A DNA stretch of 13,602 bases from an uncultured Lachnospiraceae bacterium (lineage in GTDB: Bacteria > Bacillota > Clostridia > Lachnospirales > Lachnospiraceae), in contig CAJUOE010000089.1 of assembly GCA_910587895.1 (NCBI GenBank), forward strand, positions 1 through 13,602. Reading direction: 5' to 3'. Shown here piece after piece: positions 1-8,792 of this stretch (positions within the stretch are counted from its first letter, which is position 1; every line of letters begins with the position of its first letter). Both the position numbers and the translations under genes were made by a program. The notes beneath the pieces were generated by a model. The model was not told the origin of the DNA, did no database searches, and saw only the letters and a program-made list of their open reading frames with translations.

Positions 1-3000
1 CCGTCTGCACCTTCTTGTTGTTTTTAAACGCATTCTTTGCAACCTCTGTCACTTTGTATGAGCCGCCTTTAATCTTTACGGTATTCGGTACTTTGATTGT
101 CTTGGAGGACTTCAGCGCTTTCGTCACTGCAACTGTCTTCTTGGAGACGTCAAGCACCTTATACCGGTAGCTGCCTACATCGTAGCTCTCTCCCTTTTTC
201 ACAGCGTTGTTCTCTTTATCCTTGATTTCCTGGTAGGTCTTTTCTGCTGCTGTAAGGGTAGCAAAGTTGGTTACCAGTTTCTTCTGTGCCTCTGTCAGCT
301 TGTTGTACGCTGCCTTTGCCGCATCTATGGCTGCCTTGGAGTTCCCTGTAACCGTGCCGATTTTGTTGATCAGGGCAATCACGGCGTCTACTTCCGCTTT
401 ATCCTTGATTTCCTGATAGGTCTTTTCTGCTGCTGTCAGGGTAGCAAAGTTTGTTACCAGCTTTTTCTGCTCCTCTGTCAGCTTATCATATGCCGCCCTG
501 GCTGCCTCTATGGCAGCTTTGGAGTCGCCTGTTACCGTTCCGATTTTATTGATCAGGGCAATTACTTCTTCTACCTTTGTATTCTCTCCACCCTGAATTC
601 CTTGATAGGTCTCTTCTGCTTCTGTAAGAGTTTTATAGTTTGTTACCAGTTGTTTCTGTGCTTCTGTCAGCTTATCATACGCTGCCCTGGCTGCATCTAT
701 GGCTGCTTTGGAGTCCTCTGTAACCGTTCCGATTCCATTGATCAGCGCGATCACGGCATCCGCTTTCGCCTGGTTCTCGAATACCTGGTAGGCAGTTTCC
801 GCGGCTGTAAGGGTGCTGTAGTTTGTCACCTGTGCTTTCTGTTCTGAACTCAGCTTATCATACGCTTTCCTTGCAGCTTCTATTGCTGCCCCGGAGTCCT
901 TGGTAACCGTTCCGATAGCCTCAATCAGTCCAACTACATTATTTATGTCAGCGATTGACTTGTAGAATGCCTCCGCTGCTATAAGTTTACTATAGTTTGA
1001 CACCTGTTTTTTCTGTGCCTCTGTCAGAGCATTATACGCTTCCCTTGCTGCCTTTACTTTTGCTTCCTGCGCTTCATTGTACTCTGTAACTGTGCCAATC
1101 TCATCAATCTTACCAATTACAGGCTGTGCTGCTTCCGCATCCAATATTTCCTGATAAGTCTCTTCTGCTGCTGCAAGGATATCGTAATTGGTCACCTGCC
1201 TTTGCTGTTTCTTTGACAAAGCCTCATACGCTGTCCTTGCGGCTTCGATCGTCGCCTGGGAATCTTTGGTAACCGTGCCGATAGCCTCAATCTTACCAAT
1301 TACCTCATCTACCTGTGTCTTCTGCTGCTCTGTCAACGGCTCCTCGTCAAATTTCCAATAGTCCGCATACATGAGCTGGCCTTCTTCGCCTTTGAATACC
1401 AGATATAAATTATGTTTTCCTTTTACCTTTTCAGGATCCACGTCACAGCTCACATCTTTCCATTCATTTCCGTCTCCCGGTGAAACCTGTACTTCTCCTA
1501 CTTTCTCACCTTCTGCTCCGTCTAAATGAAGTTCAACCGTGCCTCCTGCTTTTCCTGCCGCATGCATGGTAAATTTCGTGGCGCCCTCGTCAAAGTCCAC
1601 ACTGGAAACTGCCACGTAATCACCATTGGTGATTTCCGTCACCATCATGTTCAATCCTTCTACCAGCGAACCTGTTTCTTCACAGACAGCTGCTTTTATT
1701 CCCTTACTCCATGCAATCGTCTCTGCCTCAACACGCTCATATGGATTTACGTCTTTGATCTGGCTGCTGCCTCCCCAGGTTCCTGTTACATTGATCGTCC
1801 CGCCTTCACCATATTCAAATTCATCAATGTGGGTGGAACGGTAACCGCTCTGGTCGTTCCCGGAGAATCCTAATTCCACTGCCAGCGTCTGCGCATGGTA
1901 GGTAAGGTAGTTCTTGCCATTGAATTCAAAGAAACAGTGGTGGTTGTTGCCGCCTGTTCCTGCCCCAAAGAAAGTAGCCTGGTTTTTAAATACAATGCCT
2001 GCAAATTCAAATCCTTCCATAGGGTTATCGCTGACCATGGCGCAGATATTACCAGTTCCTGTCTCCGGTAAATTATTGGCAAAATTGGAACAATATGTAA
2101 AGTAATATTTGCCATTATACTTGTGGATGCCGGAATCCTCAAAATTGCCCGGCGCTTCAATCATCTTTGCATCCCCGTCTAATTCCACCATGTTATCTTT
2201 CAGTTTCACTACACGGAATGTTTTCGGGTTATTTACTACTTCCTGAGAAGAGCCGTCCGGGAAACCTCCGCCATAATAAAGGTATCCTGTACCGTCGTCA
2301 TCTACCAGCACTGCCGGGTCGAAGAGGTAAGGTATGTTCTGGCCCTGCGGCATATCTTTTGTAATCAGCGTGCTTCCCTTTTCTGTATTCGGCGCCTCAA
2401 AGGGACCGATAGGGGAATCTGATTCCAGTACGTAGATGCCGCCGCCACCATTGGCAAAGTATAAGAAAAATTTCTCTTTTCCATTGATTGTCTTATGTGC
2501 TACAGCCGGAGCCCAGGACAGGCTTGCCGCTCCCTTGCCATCCACGGAAATCTCCCCGTGGTCTGTCCAGTTCACCATATCGGCAGAGGAAAATACATTT
2601 AAGGTATTAATTTTTTCAAATCCGTTTCCCTTTTTAGGAAAGCCATCCTCACCTTTATTGTGTTCCAGCTGCTGCGAGTCATTTGTCATGTAAACATACA
2701 CTCTTCCGTCATATGTAATGGCATATGGGTCTGCGCCAAATTTGTAGTCATACAGCGGGTTTACATGGGTATTATCTTTTCCTGATTTCAATGCACCGCT
2801 AACAAGGGTTGACCCTTCAATACATTCATGTTCCTGAGGATCCGGCTCCGGAACTACTCCGTCATCCAAGGATATTACAAGATCATCCACATAGAAGTCC
2901 ATCAGGTCATTTTCCTTGGTAGGATTGGCTGTCCAGGTTGTCGCAATAAAAAACTGATCGGTTCCGGTTCCCTTACACGTAAAGGTGGCATACACTTGTG

Positions 3001-3940
3001 ACCACTTGCCCTTCTTTACCGAAAACTGTTTATTTGTTCGATCCTGCCATGATCCGCCAGTCTGATAGTCAACTTCAAAACTTCTGTTGCTCGGTCCGGT
3101 TTTATACATGACCCTCCCCGTTATCTTATATGTCTTTCCTGCCTTCAGTTTACCGCTCATGTCCTGCATGGGACCTGACGCGCAATTTACCCTGTCTGCT
3201 ATCTTTATACTGTAATTTCCAGCATATTTTTCCTCATCGGTTGCGGTAAGGGTACCGCCCTCAGCACCGCCGCTGCAGACTTCCCATCCGGTAGTATCTC
3301 CGGTCTCTGCATCGCCGTTTACCTGGATCGGTACAATCTCAGAGGGATCTGGCGGGGTTTCTTCGCCTTCTTTTACCCATTGTACCTGTGCGTTGCTAAA
3401 TGCTACAGCATTCCCCTGACCAGCGTCAAAACTTTCGTTCAGGATAGAACCACCGCCATTTTCCGTTACCACAACATCATCAACATAGAAATCATCTGTG
3501 TCATTGCTGCCATAAGGAGTTTCAAAAAAAAGCTTAACATTCGTAGCATCAAAATCTTTTTGTGCATCACTCTTACCCGGCTGGTAAGTCGTTGATCTAA
3601 TCTCTGTCCATTCTCCTTTTTTTACCTTGGCGTCCGCTATGTTTTTTCGATATTCCCAGTTCGGACCAGCCTCTATTGTAACATTAATGGTTCTTTCAGC
3701 CGCCCCGCCAGTATACTTAACTTTTGCGGAAACCGTATAGGTCTTGTCTGTACTCAGCTTATTGTTCAGATTAAACGCAGCGCCTCCATCAACGGCTCCT
3801 CTGTTAAAAACCTTCAGGCATCCATTATCCGGATCCCCCACTGCTCCAAACACTTCTACCGGACAGGAAGTCGCCAGCATTGCTGCCGCCAACAGCGTCG
3901 CGCACACCTTCTTCCACTTTTCGTAGAATTTCTTCTTCAT
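1..3940 (-). CDS. Secreted multidomain GH43 glycoside hydrolase, left copy (3' end outside window)
   Basis: I read one uninterrupted minus-strand frame of 1313 codons from an ATG at 3938-3940, with AAGGAG six bases upstream (3947-3952). The frame runs off the left edge. By alignment with the right-hand copy, about 100 codons and the stop are missing. Domains: signal peptide (about 1-33), two CBM4/9/22-like modules (about 35-160 and 205-360), GH43 propeller (about 393-725), CBM6-like module (about 733-865), six helical repeats (876-1242) and the start of a BspA-like LRR tail (from 1247). The expected GH43 catalytic acids are D404 (GADPYA), D541 (LFDPA) and E601 (NFEDSG). Known GH43+CBM6 enzymes release arabinose or xylose from arabinoxylan, so an exported arabinofuranosidase or xylosidase is likely; the exact substrate cannot be read here. 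No LPXTG anchor is visible. An alternative lipobox reading (ATSC) is weak. Confidence 0.9.
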   Translation of the reverse strand, partial: MKKKFYEKWKKVCATLLAAAMLATSCPVEVFGAVGDPDNGCLKVFNRGAVDGGAAFNLNNKLSTDKTYTVSAKVKYTGGAAERTINVTIEAGPNWEYRKNIADAKVKKGEWTEIRSTTYQPGKSDAQKDFDATNVKLFFETPYGSNDTDDFYVDDVVVTENGGGSILNESFDAGQGNAVAFSNAQVQWVKEGEETPPDPSEIVPIQVNGDAETGDTTGWEVCSGGAEGGTLTATDEEKYAGNYSIKIADRVNCASGPMQDMSGKLKAGKTYKITGRVMYKTGPSNRSFEVDYQTGGSWQDRTNKQFSVKKGKWSQVYATFTCKGTGTDQFFIATTWTANPTKENDLMDFYVDDLVISLDDGVVPEPDPQEHECIEGSTLVSGALKSGKDNTHVNPLYDYKFGADPYAITYDGRVYVYMTNDSQQLEHNKGEDGFPKKGNGFEKINTLNVFSSADMVNWTDHGEISVDGKGAASLSWAPAVAHKTINGKEKFFLYFANGGGGIYVLESDSPIGPFEAPNTEKGSTLITKDMPQGQNIPYLFDPAVLVDDDGTGYLYYGGGFPDGSSQEVVNNPKTFRVVKLKDNMVELDGDAKMIEAPGNFEDSGIHKYNGKYYFTYCSNFANNLPETGTGNICAMVSDNPMEGFEFAGIVFKNQATFFGAGTGGNNHHCFFEFNGKNYLTYHAQTLAVELGFSGNDQSGYRSTHIDEFEYGEGGTINVTGTWGGSSQIKDVNPYERVEAETIAWSKGIKAAVCEETGSLVEGLNMMVTEITNGDYVAVSSVDFDEGATKFTMHAAGKAGGTVELHLDGAEGEKVGEVQVSPGDGNEWKDVSCDVDPEKVKGKHNLYLVFKGEEGQLMYADYWKFDEEPLTEQQKTQVDEVIGKIEAIGTVTKDSQATIEAARTAYEALSKKQQRQVTNYDILAAAEETYQEILDAEAAQPVIGKIDEIGTVTEYNEAQEAKVKAAREAYNALTEAQKKQVSNYSKLIAAEAFYKSIADINNVVGLIEAIGTVTKDSGAAIEAARKAYDKLSSEQKAQVTNYSTLTAAETAYQVFENQAKADAVIALINGIGTVTEDSKAAIDAARAAYDKLTEAQKQLVTNYKTLTEAEETYQGIQGGENTKVEEVIALINKIGTVTGDSKAAIEAARAAYDKLTEEQKKLVTNFATLTAAEKTYQEIKDKAEVDAVIALINKIGTVTGNSKAAIDAAKAAYNKLTEAQKKLVTNFATLTAAEKTYQEIKDKENNAVKKGESYDVGSYRYKVLDVSKKTVAVTKALKSSKTIKVPNTVKIKGGSYKVTEVAKNAFKNNKKVQT
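216..1315 (-). repeat. Six tandem ~60-residue helical repeats in the left GH43 protein
   Basis: These are coding repeats of about 180-192 bases, with units starting (minus strand) near 1315, 1135, 950, 768, 576 and 396. The consensus protein unit is roughly V-x-x-LI-x-x-IGTVT, then an AARAAYDxLT helix, QKxxVTNY/F, and TLTAAExxYQ. Units 5 and 6 are almost identical, while unit 1 is the most diverged. They look like a helical spacer stalk between the enzyme and the LRR tail. A role as spacer or cell-wall-spanning rod is inferred. Confidence 0.85.
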
Positions 3941-4118
3941 TTCCTTCTCCTTTCTTGTAGAAACAATTATAAGTTTTCCATAACAGAATCCCCTAATTGT
4001 CCTAAGTTTATAATATTGTAATATTATTTTTATACAAAATCATCTTTTTTTCATCCCCTAAAACTATAGGAATTGTACAGAAAAACGAAAAATATATTTA
4101 GTTTTTTATACTTTTTAT
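3941..4118 (-). repeat. Duplicated upstream region, copy 1 (matches 8533-8714)
   Basis: The 5' flank of the left GH43 gene matches the flank of the right copy in long blocks. On the minus strand these include CCTATAGTTT, GGGGATGAAAAAAAG, TTTTGTATAAAAAT, TTAGGGGATTCTGTT and GGAAAACTTATAATT. Similarity fades beyond about 4118 (8714 in the other copy), so the duplicated unit includes the promoter and leader as well as the gene. Confidence 0.85.
4010..4037 (-). promoter_or_regulatory. Predicted promoter of left GH43 gene
   Basis: On the minus strand TTGTAT (4032-4037) lies 16 bases from TATTAT (4010-4015), about 70 bases before the start codon. The same arrangement and distance are kept in the paralogue. 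A second conserved TATAAT (3966-3971) is closer to the gene, but has no matching -35 and would leave almost no leader. Confidence 0.45.
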
Positions 4119-4155
4119 GAATTTCCACCTAACCAGCAAGATAACTAACGCCAGA

Positions 4156-4182
4156 AACCCCCGGCTGAAACAGTCGGGGGTT
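4156..4182 (-). terminator. Intrinsic terminator after right GH43 gene
   Basis: A 12-bp stem with one G-U pair and an AAA loop: arm AACCCCCG (4156-4163) pairs with CGGGGGTT (4175-4182), and CTG pairs with CAG inside. It lies about 50 bases after the stop codon at 4231. The T run after it on the minus strand is short (TTTCTGG). A second, weaker hairpin (4195-4203 with 4213-4220) sits between it and the stop. Confidence 0.7.
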
Positions 4183-4230
4183 CCTTCCCATCTACCCGCT
4201 TTGCGCGAAACCCAAACGGGAAAATGCCTT

Positions 4231-7200
4231 TTACTTGAATACTGCTCTGGATGAAATTCCAGATTTCTTTTTAAAGAGTTTCTTATATGCCTTTTTCTTG
4301 TTGTTCGGCACGTCTACCTTAATCTTCTTTGCCGTTCCCTTGAAGGACTTGGCTGCCACGGTACTCAGTTTCTTGGATGTTATCTTCACCGTTGCAAGCT
4401 TCTTGCAGTTATAGAATGCCTGTTTGTCTATCGTCTTAAGCACCGTACTGCTGATCGTTACTTTCTTCAGGTTCTTGCTGCCGGAGAATGCGCTGGCTCC
4501 GATTTTCGTCACGTTCTTGCCGATCGTTACCGTCTGCACCTTCTTGTTGTTTTTAAACGCATTCTTTGCAACCTCTGTCACTTTGTATGAGCTGCCTTTA
4601 ATCTTTACGGTATTCGGTACTTTGATTGTCTTGGAGGACTTCAGCGCTTTCGTCACTGCAACTGTCTTCTTGGAGACGTCAAGCACCTTATACCGGTAGC
4701 TTCCTACATTGTAGCTCTCTCCCTTTTTCACAGTTTCTGCCAGGTTGTTCTCTTTATCCTTGATTTCCTGGTAGGTCTTTTCTGCTGCTGTAAGGGTAGC
4801 AAAGTTGGTTACCAGTTTCTTCTGGGCGTCTGTCAGCTTGTCGTACGCTGCCTTTGCCGCGTCGATCGCTGCCTTGGAGTCGCCTGTAACTGTTCCGATT
4901 TTGTTGATCAGGGCGATCACGGCGTCTACTTCCGCTTTTTCTTTGATTTCCTGGTAAGCCGTTTCCGCTGCTGTAAGGGTAGCAAAGTTGGTTACCTTTT
5001 CTTTCTGGGCATCTGTCAGTGCATTATAGGCTGCCCTGGCCGCGTCGATCGCTGCCTTGGAGTCGCCTGTAACCGTTCCGATTGCATTGATCAGGTCTAT
5101 CACCGCATCTACATTTTCGTCCGTATCTGCTCCACCTGTGATTTCCTCGTAGGTCTCTTCTGCCTCTGTAAGGGTATTGTAATTAGTTACCAGTTCTTTC
5201 TGCGTGTCTGTCAGTTCGTCATAAGCTGCCCTGGCTGCCTCGATCGCTGCCCCTGAGTCCTCCGTAACGGTTCCGATTTCATTGATCAGGGCGATTACCG
5301 CATCTGCTGCCTCCTGATCCTCAAATTCCTGATAAGCATCTTCCGCATCTGTAAGGGTGCTGTAATTGGTTACCAGTTCTTTCTGGGCATTGGACAATTC
5401 GTCATAGGCTGCCCTTGCCGCCTTGATTTTTGTTTCCTGCGTCTCATTGTACTCTGTAACTTCTCCAATTTCGTCAATCAGCGCGATCACCGCATCTGCT
5501 GCCTCCTGATCCGCAAATCCCTGGTAGGCATCTTCCGCCGCCGTAAGTTTACTGTAATTGGTTACCTTGTGTTTCTGGGCGCTGGTCAGTTCATTATACG
5601 CTGCCCTTGCCGCCTTGACTTTTGTTTCCTGCGCCTCGTTGTATTCTGTAACTTCTCCAATTTCGTCAATCAGCGCGATTACAACATCTGCTGCCTCCTG
5701 ATCTGCGATTCCCTGATAGAATTCTTCCGCTGCCGTCAGTGTACTGTAGTTGGTTACCTGATGTTTCTGGGCGTCTGTCAACTCATCATACGCTGCCCTT
5801 GCCGCCTTGATTTTTGTTTCCTGCGCCTCATTATATTCTGTAACTTCGCCGATTTCGTCAATCAGCGCGATCACGGCGTCTACCTCGGTCTTCTCTCCCG
5901 GCGACAATGGTTTCTCTTCAAATTTCCAGTAGTCTGCATCCATGAGCTGACCTTCTTCGCCTTTGAATACCAGATATAAATTATGTTTTCCTTTTACCTT
6001 TTCAGGATCCACGTCACAGCTCACATCCGTCCATTCATTTCCGTCTCCCGGCGTAACCTGTACTTCTCCTACTTTCTCGCCTTGTGCTCCGTCTAAACGA
6101 AGTTCTACCGCGCCTCCTGCTTTTCCTGCCGCATGCATGGTAAATTTCGTAGCGCCCTCACCGAAGTTTGCATTGGACACTGCCAGATAATCGCCATTGG
6201 TGATTTCCGTTACCATCATGTTCAATCCTTCTACCAGCGAGCCCTCTTCCTGACAGGCAGCTGCTTTAATTCCCTTGCTCCATGCAATCGTCTCTGCCTC
6301 AACGCGTTCAAAAGGATTTAAGTCTTTTACCTGGCTGCTGCCCTGCCAGGTTCCTACGACATTAATCTTTCCATTTTCATCATATTCAAATTCATCAATA
6401 TGGGTGGAACGGTAACCGCTCTGGTTGTCCCCGGTGAACCCTAATTCCACTGCCAGCGTCTGGGCATGGTAAGTAAGGTAGTTTTTCCCATTGAATTCAA
6501 AGAAACAGTGGTGGTTGTTGCCGCCTGTTCCAGCCCCAAAGAAAGTGCCCTGATTCGGAAATACAATACCGTCAAATGTAAACCCTTCCATCGGCCTGTC
6601 GCTGACCATGGCGCAGATATTTCCTTTTCCGGTCTCCGTTAAAGTATTGGCAAAATTGGAACAGTATGTAAAGTAATATTTGCCATTATATTTGTGGATG
6701 CCGGAATCCTCGAAATTGCCCGGCGCTTCAATTACGTTTGCATCTCCGTCTAATTCCACCATGTTATCTTTCAGTTTCACTACACGGAATGTTTTCGGGT
6801 TGTTGATTACCTCCTGAGAAGAGCCGTCCGGGAAACCTCCGCCATAATAAAGGTATCCGGTACCGTCGTCATCTACCAGCACTGCCGGGTCAAAGAGGTA
6901 CGGTATGCCGCTGCCCTGTGGCATTTCCCTTGTAATCAGCGTACTGCCGGTTGCCGGCGCCTCAAAAGGACCGATCGGGGAATCTGATTCCAGTACGTAA
7001 ATGCCGCCGCCACCGTTCGCAAAGTATAAGAAGAATTTCTCTTTACCATTAATTTCCTTATGGCCTACAGCCGGAGCCCAGGACAGGCTTGCCGCTCCCT
7101 TGCCATCCACGGAAATCTCACCATGGTCTGTCCAGTTCACCATGTCTGCGGAAGAGAAAACGTTCAAGGTATTGATTTTATCAAATCCGTTACCTGCAGT

Positions 7201-8532
7201 AGGATAACCATGCTCATCCTTTACGCCTTCCAACTGCTGGGAATCATTTGTCATGTAAACATAAACTCTTCCGTCATATGTAATCGCATATGGGTCTGCC
7301 CCGAATTTGTAGTCATACAGCGGATTTACGTGAGTATTATCTTTTCCTGCCTTCAACGCGCCGCTGACAAGGGTTGACCCTTCGATGCAGTCATGTTCCT
7401 GGGGGTCTTCCTCCGGAATCTGTCCGTCATCCAGTGATATCACAATATTATCCACATAGATGTCCATCAAGTCGTTTTCCTGTGAAGGAGTTGCATTATA
7501 AGGCGTCGAAATAAAAATATGATCGGTTCCGGTACCACTTGCTTTAAACGTGCCATACAATTGCGCCCACTTTCCTTTTTTTACTGAACTCTTACCAAAC
7601 TGTGTACGGTTAGAAAACGAACCGCCATTCTGATACCAGAGTTGGAATTCCTTGTTGGCTGGTCCGGTTGTATACTTAATCCTTCCCGTCACCTTATATG
7701 TCCTTCCGGCTGTCAGTTTACCGCTCATATCCTGCATGGGACCTGACGCGCAAACATTTCTGCCGGACACTTTCAAACTGTACTGTCCCTCATATTTGTC
7801 CTCGGTAGTCGCGGTAAGCGTAGCGCGCTCCCCGCCGCCGGTACTGACACTCCACCCGGTAGTATCTCCGGTCTCCAAATCGCCGTTTACCTGGATTGGC
7901 ACAATCTCAGAGGGGTCAGGCGGGGTTTCAGGAACTTCATCGCCTTCTCTTACCCACTGTATCTGTGCGTTATCAAATGGCACGCCCGTCCCCTGGCCAG
8001 CATCAAAAGATTCATTTAATAATTCTGCATTATCACTATTATCAATTACCACCACATCATCAACATAGTAATCGGCTGTATCTCCACTCGCATAAGGAGT
8101 CTCAAAAAACAACGTATTTTTCTTGGTTCCAAATGCACCGCCATTACCGCCTACGGTAGGCTGATAAGTCTCCGTCTTAAGCTCTGTCCATTCTCCCTGC
8201 TTTATTGTAGCGCGCTTTACCTCATTCCGACATTGCCAGCCAGCACTACCTTCAGATACATTCTCCATACCCATAATAATTACTCTTGTATCTGCTCCGC
8301 CAGTATACTTAACCTTTGCGGAAACTGTGTATGTCTTCTGGTCGCTCACTTTTCCGGTCAAATCAAACCCGGCTCCAGCGCCTTCTCCCCCTCTGTTAAA
8401 AACTTTCAAGCATCCGTTATCTGCATCCCCCACTGCTGCAAATACATCCACCGGGCACGACGTCACCAGCATTCCTGCCGCCAACACCGCCGCGCACATC
8501 TTCTTCCACTTTCCGTAGAACTTTCTCTTCAT
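4231..8532 (-). CDS. Secreted multidomain GH43 glycoside hydrolase, right copy (complete, 1433 aa)
   Basis: Start ATG at 8530-8532 with AAAGGAG six bases upstream; stop TAA at 4231. Layout: signal peptide (1 to about 33, cleavage likely near VFA-AVG), two CBM4/9/22-like beta-sandwich modules (about 36-165 and 212-366), GH43 propeller (about 400-730), CBM6-like module (about 740-872, ending in the typical DADYWKFE), six helical repeats (883 to about 1260) and a Lys-rich BspA-like LRR_5 tail (1268-1433). Expected catalytic residues are D413 (base), D548 (pKa modulator) and E608 (acid). The family pattern suggests exo-acting removal of arabinose or xylose from arabinoxylan outside the cell, held near substrate by three binding modules. 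The LRR tail may hold the protein at the surface; no sortase motif, S-layer homology domain or dockerin is seen. Specificity is not certain: GH43 spans several activities. Confidence 0.93.
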   Translation of the reverse strand: MKRKFYGKWKKMCAAVLAAGMLVTSCPVDVFAAVGDADNGCLKVFNRGGEGAGAGFDLTGKVSDQKTYTVSAKVKYTGGADTRVIIMGMENVSEGSAGWQCRNEVKRATIKQGEWTELKTETYQPTVGGNGGAFGTKKNTLFFETPYASGDTADYYVDDVVVIDNSDNAELLNESFDAGQGTGVPFDNAQIQWVREGDEVPETPPDPSEIVPIQVNGDLETGDTTGWSVSTGGGERATLTATTEDKYEGQYSLKVSGRNVCASGPMQDMSGKLTAGRTYKVTGRIKYTTGPANKEFQLWYQNGGSFSNRTQFGKSSVKKGKWAQLYGTFKASGTGTDHIFISTPYNATPSQENDLMDIYVDNIVISLDDGQIPEEDPQEHDCIEGSTLVSGALKAGKDNTHVNPLYDYKFGADPYAITYDGRVYVYMTNDSQQLEGVKDEHGYPTAGNGFDKINTLNVFSSADMVNWTDHGEISVDGKGAASLSWAPAVGHKEINGKEKFFLYFANGGGGIYVLESDSPIGPFEAPATGSTLITREMPQGSGIPYLFDPAVLVDDDGTGYLYYGGGFPDGSSQEVINNPKTFRVVKLKDNMVELDGDANVIEAPGNFEDSGIHKYNGKYYFTYCSNFANTLTETGKGNICAMVSDRPMEGFTFDGIVFPNQGTFFGAGTGGNNHHCFFEFNGKNYLTYHAQTLAVELGFTGDNQSGYRSTHIDEFEYDENGKINVVGTWQGSSQVKDLNPFERVEAETIAWSKGIKAAACQEEGSLVEGLNMMVTEITNGDYLAVSNANFGEGATKFTMHAAGKAGGAVELRLDGAQGEKVGEVQVTPGDGNEWTDVSCDVDPEKVKGKHNLYLVFKGEEGQLMDADYWKFEEKPLSPGEKTEVDAVIALIDEIGEVTEYNEAQETKIKAARAAYDELTDAQKHQVTNYSTLTAAEEFYQGIADQEAADVVIALIDEIGEVTEYNEAQETKVKAARAAYNELTSAQKHKVTNYSKLTAAEDAYQGFADQEAADAVIALIDEIGEVTEYNETQETKIKAARAAYDELSNAQKELVTNYSTLTDAEDAYQEFEDQEAADAVIALINEIGTVTEDSGAAIEAARAAYDELTDTQKELVTNYNTLTEAEETYEEITGGADTDENVDAVIDLINAIGTVTGDSKAAIDAARAAYNALTDAQKEKVTNFATLTAAETAYQEIKEKAEVDAVIALINKIGTVTGDSKAAIDAAKAAYDKLTDAQKKLVTNFATLTAAEKTYQEIKDKENNLAETVKKGESYNVGSYRYKVLDVSKKTVAVTKALKSSKTIKVPNTVKIKGSSYKVTEVAKNAFKNNKKVQTVTIGKNVTKIGASAFSGSKNLKKVTISSTVLKTIDKQAFYNCKKLATVKITSKKLSTVAAKSFKGTAKKIKVDVPNNKKKAYKKLFKKKSGISSRAVFK
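4750..5886 (-). repeat. Six tandem ~60-residue helical repeats in the right GH43 protein
   Basis: The six units correspond to residues 883 to about 1260. Units 1-3 are a long subtype (64 residues) containing EYNEAQETK; units 4-6 are a shorter subtype with DSKAAIDAA or DSGAAIEAA in that place. In the left copy only unit 2 is of the long subtype. The array has therefore been reshuffled between copies while keeping six units. Confidence 0.85.
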
Positions 8533-8714
8533 ATGTTTCTCCTTTCCTTGCAGGAAAAATTATAAGTTTTCCACAACAGAATCCCCTAATTTTCCCTAGT
8601 TTAAAATATTGTAATATAATTTTTATACAAAAGCCTCTTTTTTTCATCCCCACAAACTATAGGAATTGCACAGGAAAACGGATAATGTATTTAGTTTTTA
8701 ACACTTTTTATAAT
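8533..8714 (-). repeat. Duplicated upstream region, copy 2 (matches 3941-4118)
   Basis: This is the 5' flank of the right GH43 gene, sharing the blocks listed for copy 1. The left gene's flank diverges from it only by scattered substitutions and short indels. Past about 8714 the sequence changes to the terminator region of the MATE gene, giving the right boundary of the duplicated unit. Confidence 0.85.
8603..8630 (-). promoter_or_regulatory. Predicted promoter of right GH43 gene
   Basis: On the minus strand TTGTAT (8625-8630) is followed after 16 bases by TATTTT (8603-8608), about 71 bases before the start codon. Support comes from conservation of position and elements with the left copy; the -10 is a poorer match here than there. 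Confidence 0.4.
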
Positions 8715-8737
8715 CATTTTTCCCAAAAATACATCAA

Positions 8738-8771
8738 AGAGGCATACCAGCTTTTACACTGATATGCCTCT
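8738..8771 (-). terminator. Intrinsic terminator after the MATE gene
   Basis: On the minus strand AGAGGCATATCAG (8771-8759) pairs with CTGGTATGCCTCT (8750-8738), 13 bp with one G-U, around an 8-base loop. It is followed by a T-rich tail (TTTGATGTATTTTT). It begins about 20 bases after the stop at 8793. No T tail exists in the plus direction. Confidence 0.85.
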
Positions 8772-8792
8772 CACATTCAATAAATCAGATTC

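Noticed and set aside
216..1315. Regular repeats considered as a CRISPR array or satellite DNA.
   Set aside because: The period (~180-192 bases) is far too long for CRISPR, there are no unique spacers, and the repeats are in frame within a protein.
3862..3872. Lipobox-like TSC in both GH43 signal peptides (ATSC/VTSC), suggesting lipoproteins.
   Set aside because: The left copy lacks the usual Leu/Val/Ile three residues before the Cys. Both copies have a plausible signal peptidase I site a few residues later (VFA-A / VFG-A), so lipidation is possible but not supported.
5569..5979. Plus-strand open frames opposite the repeat array, and similar ones opposite the CBM region (7652-8068).
   Set aside because: They are antisense shadows of the 1433-codon GH43 gene, with cysteine-rich unnatural composition and no ribosome sites. 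The equivalent frames in the other copy are not kept.
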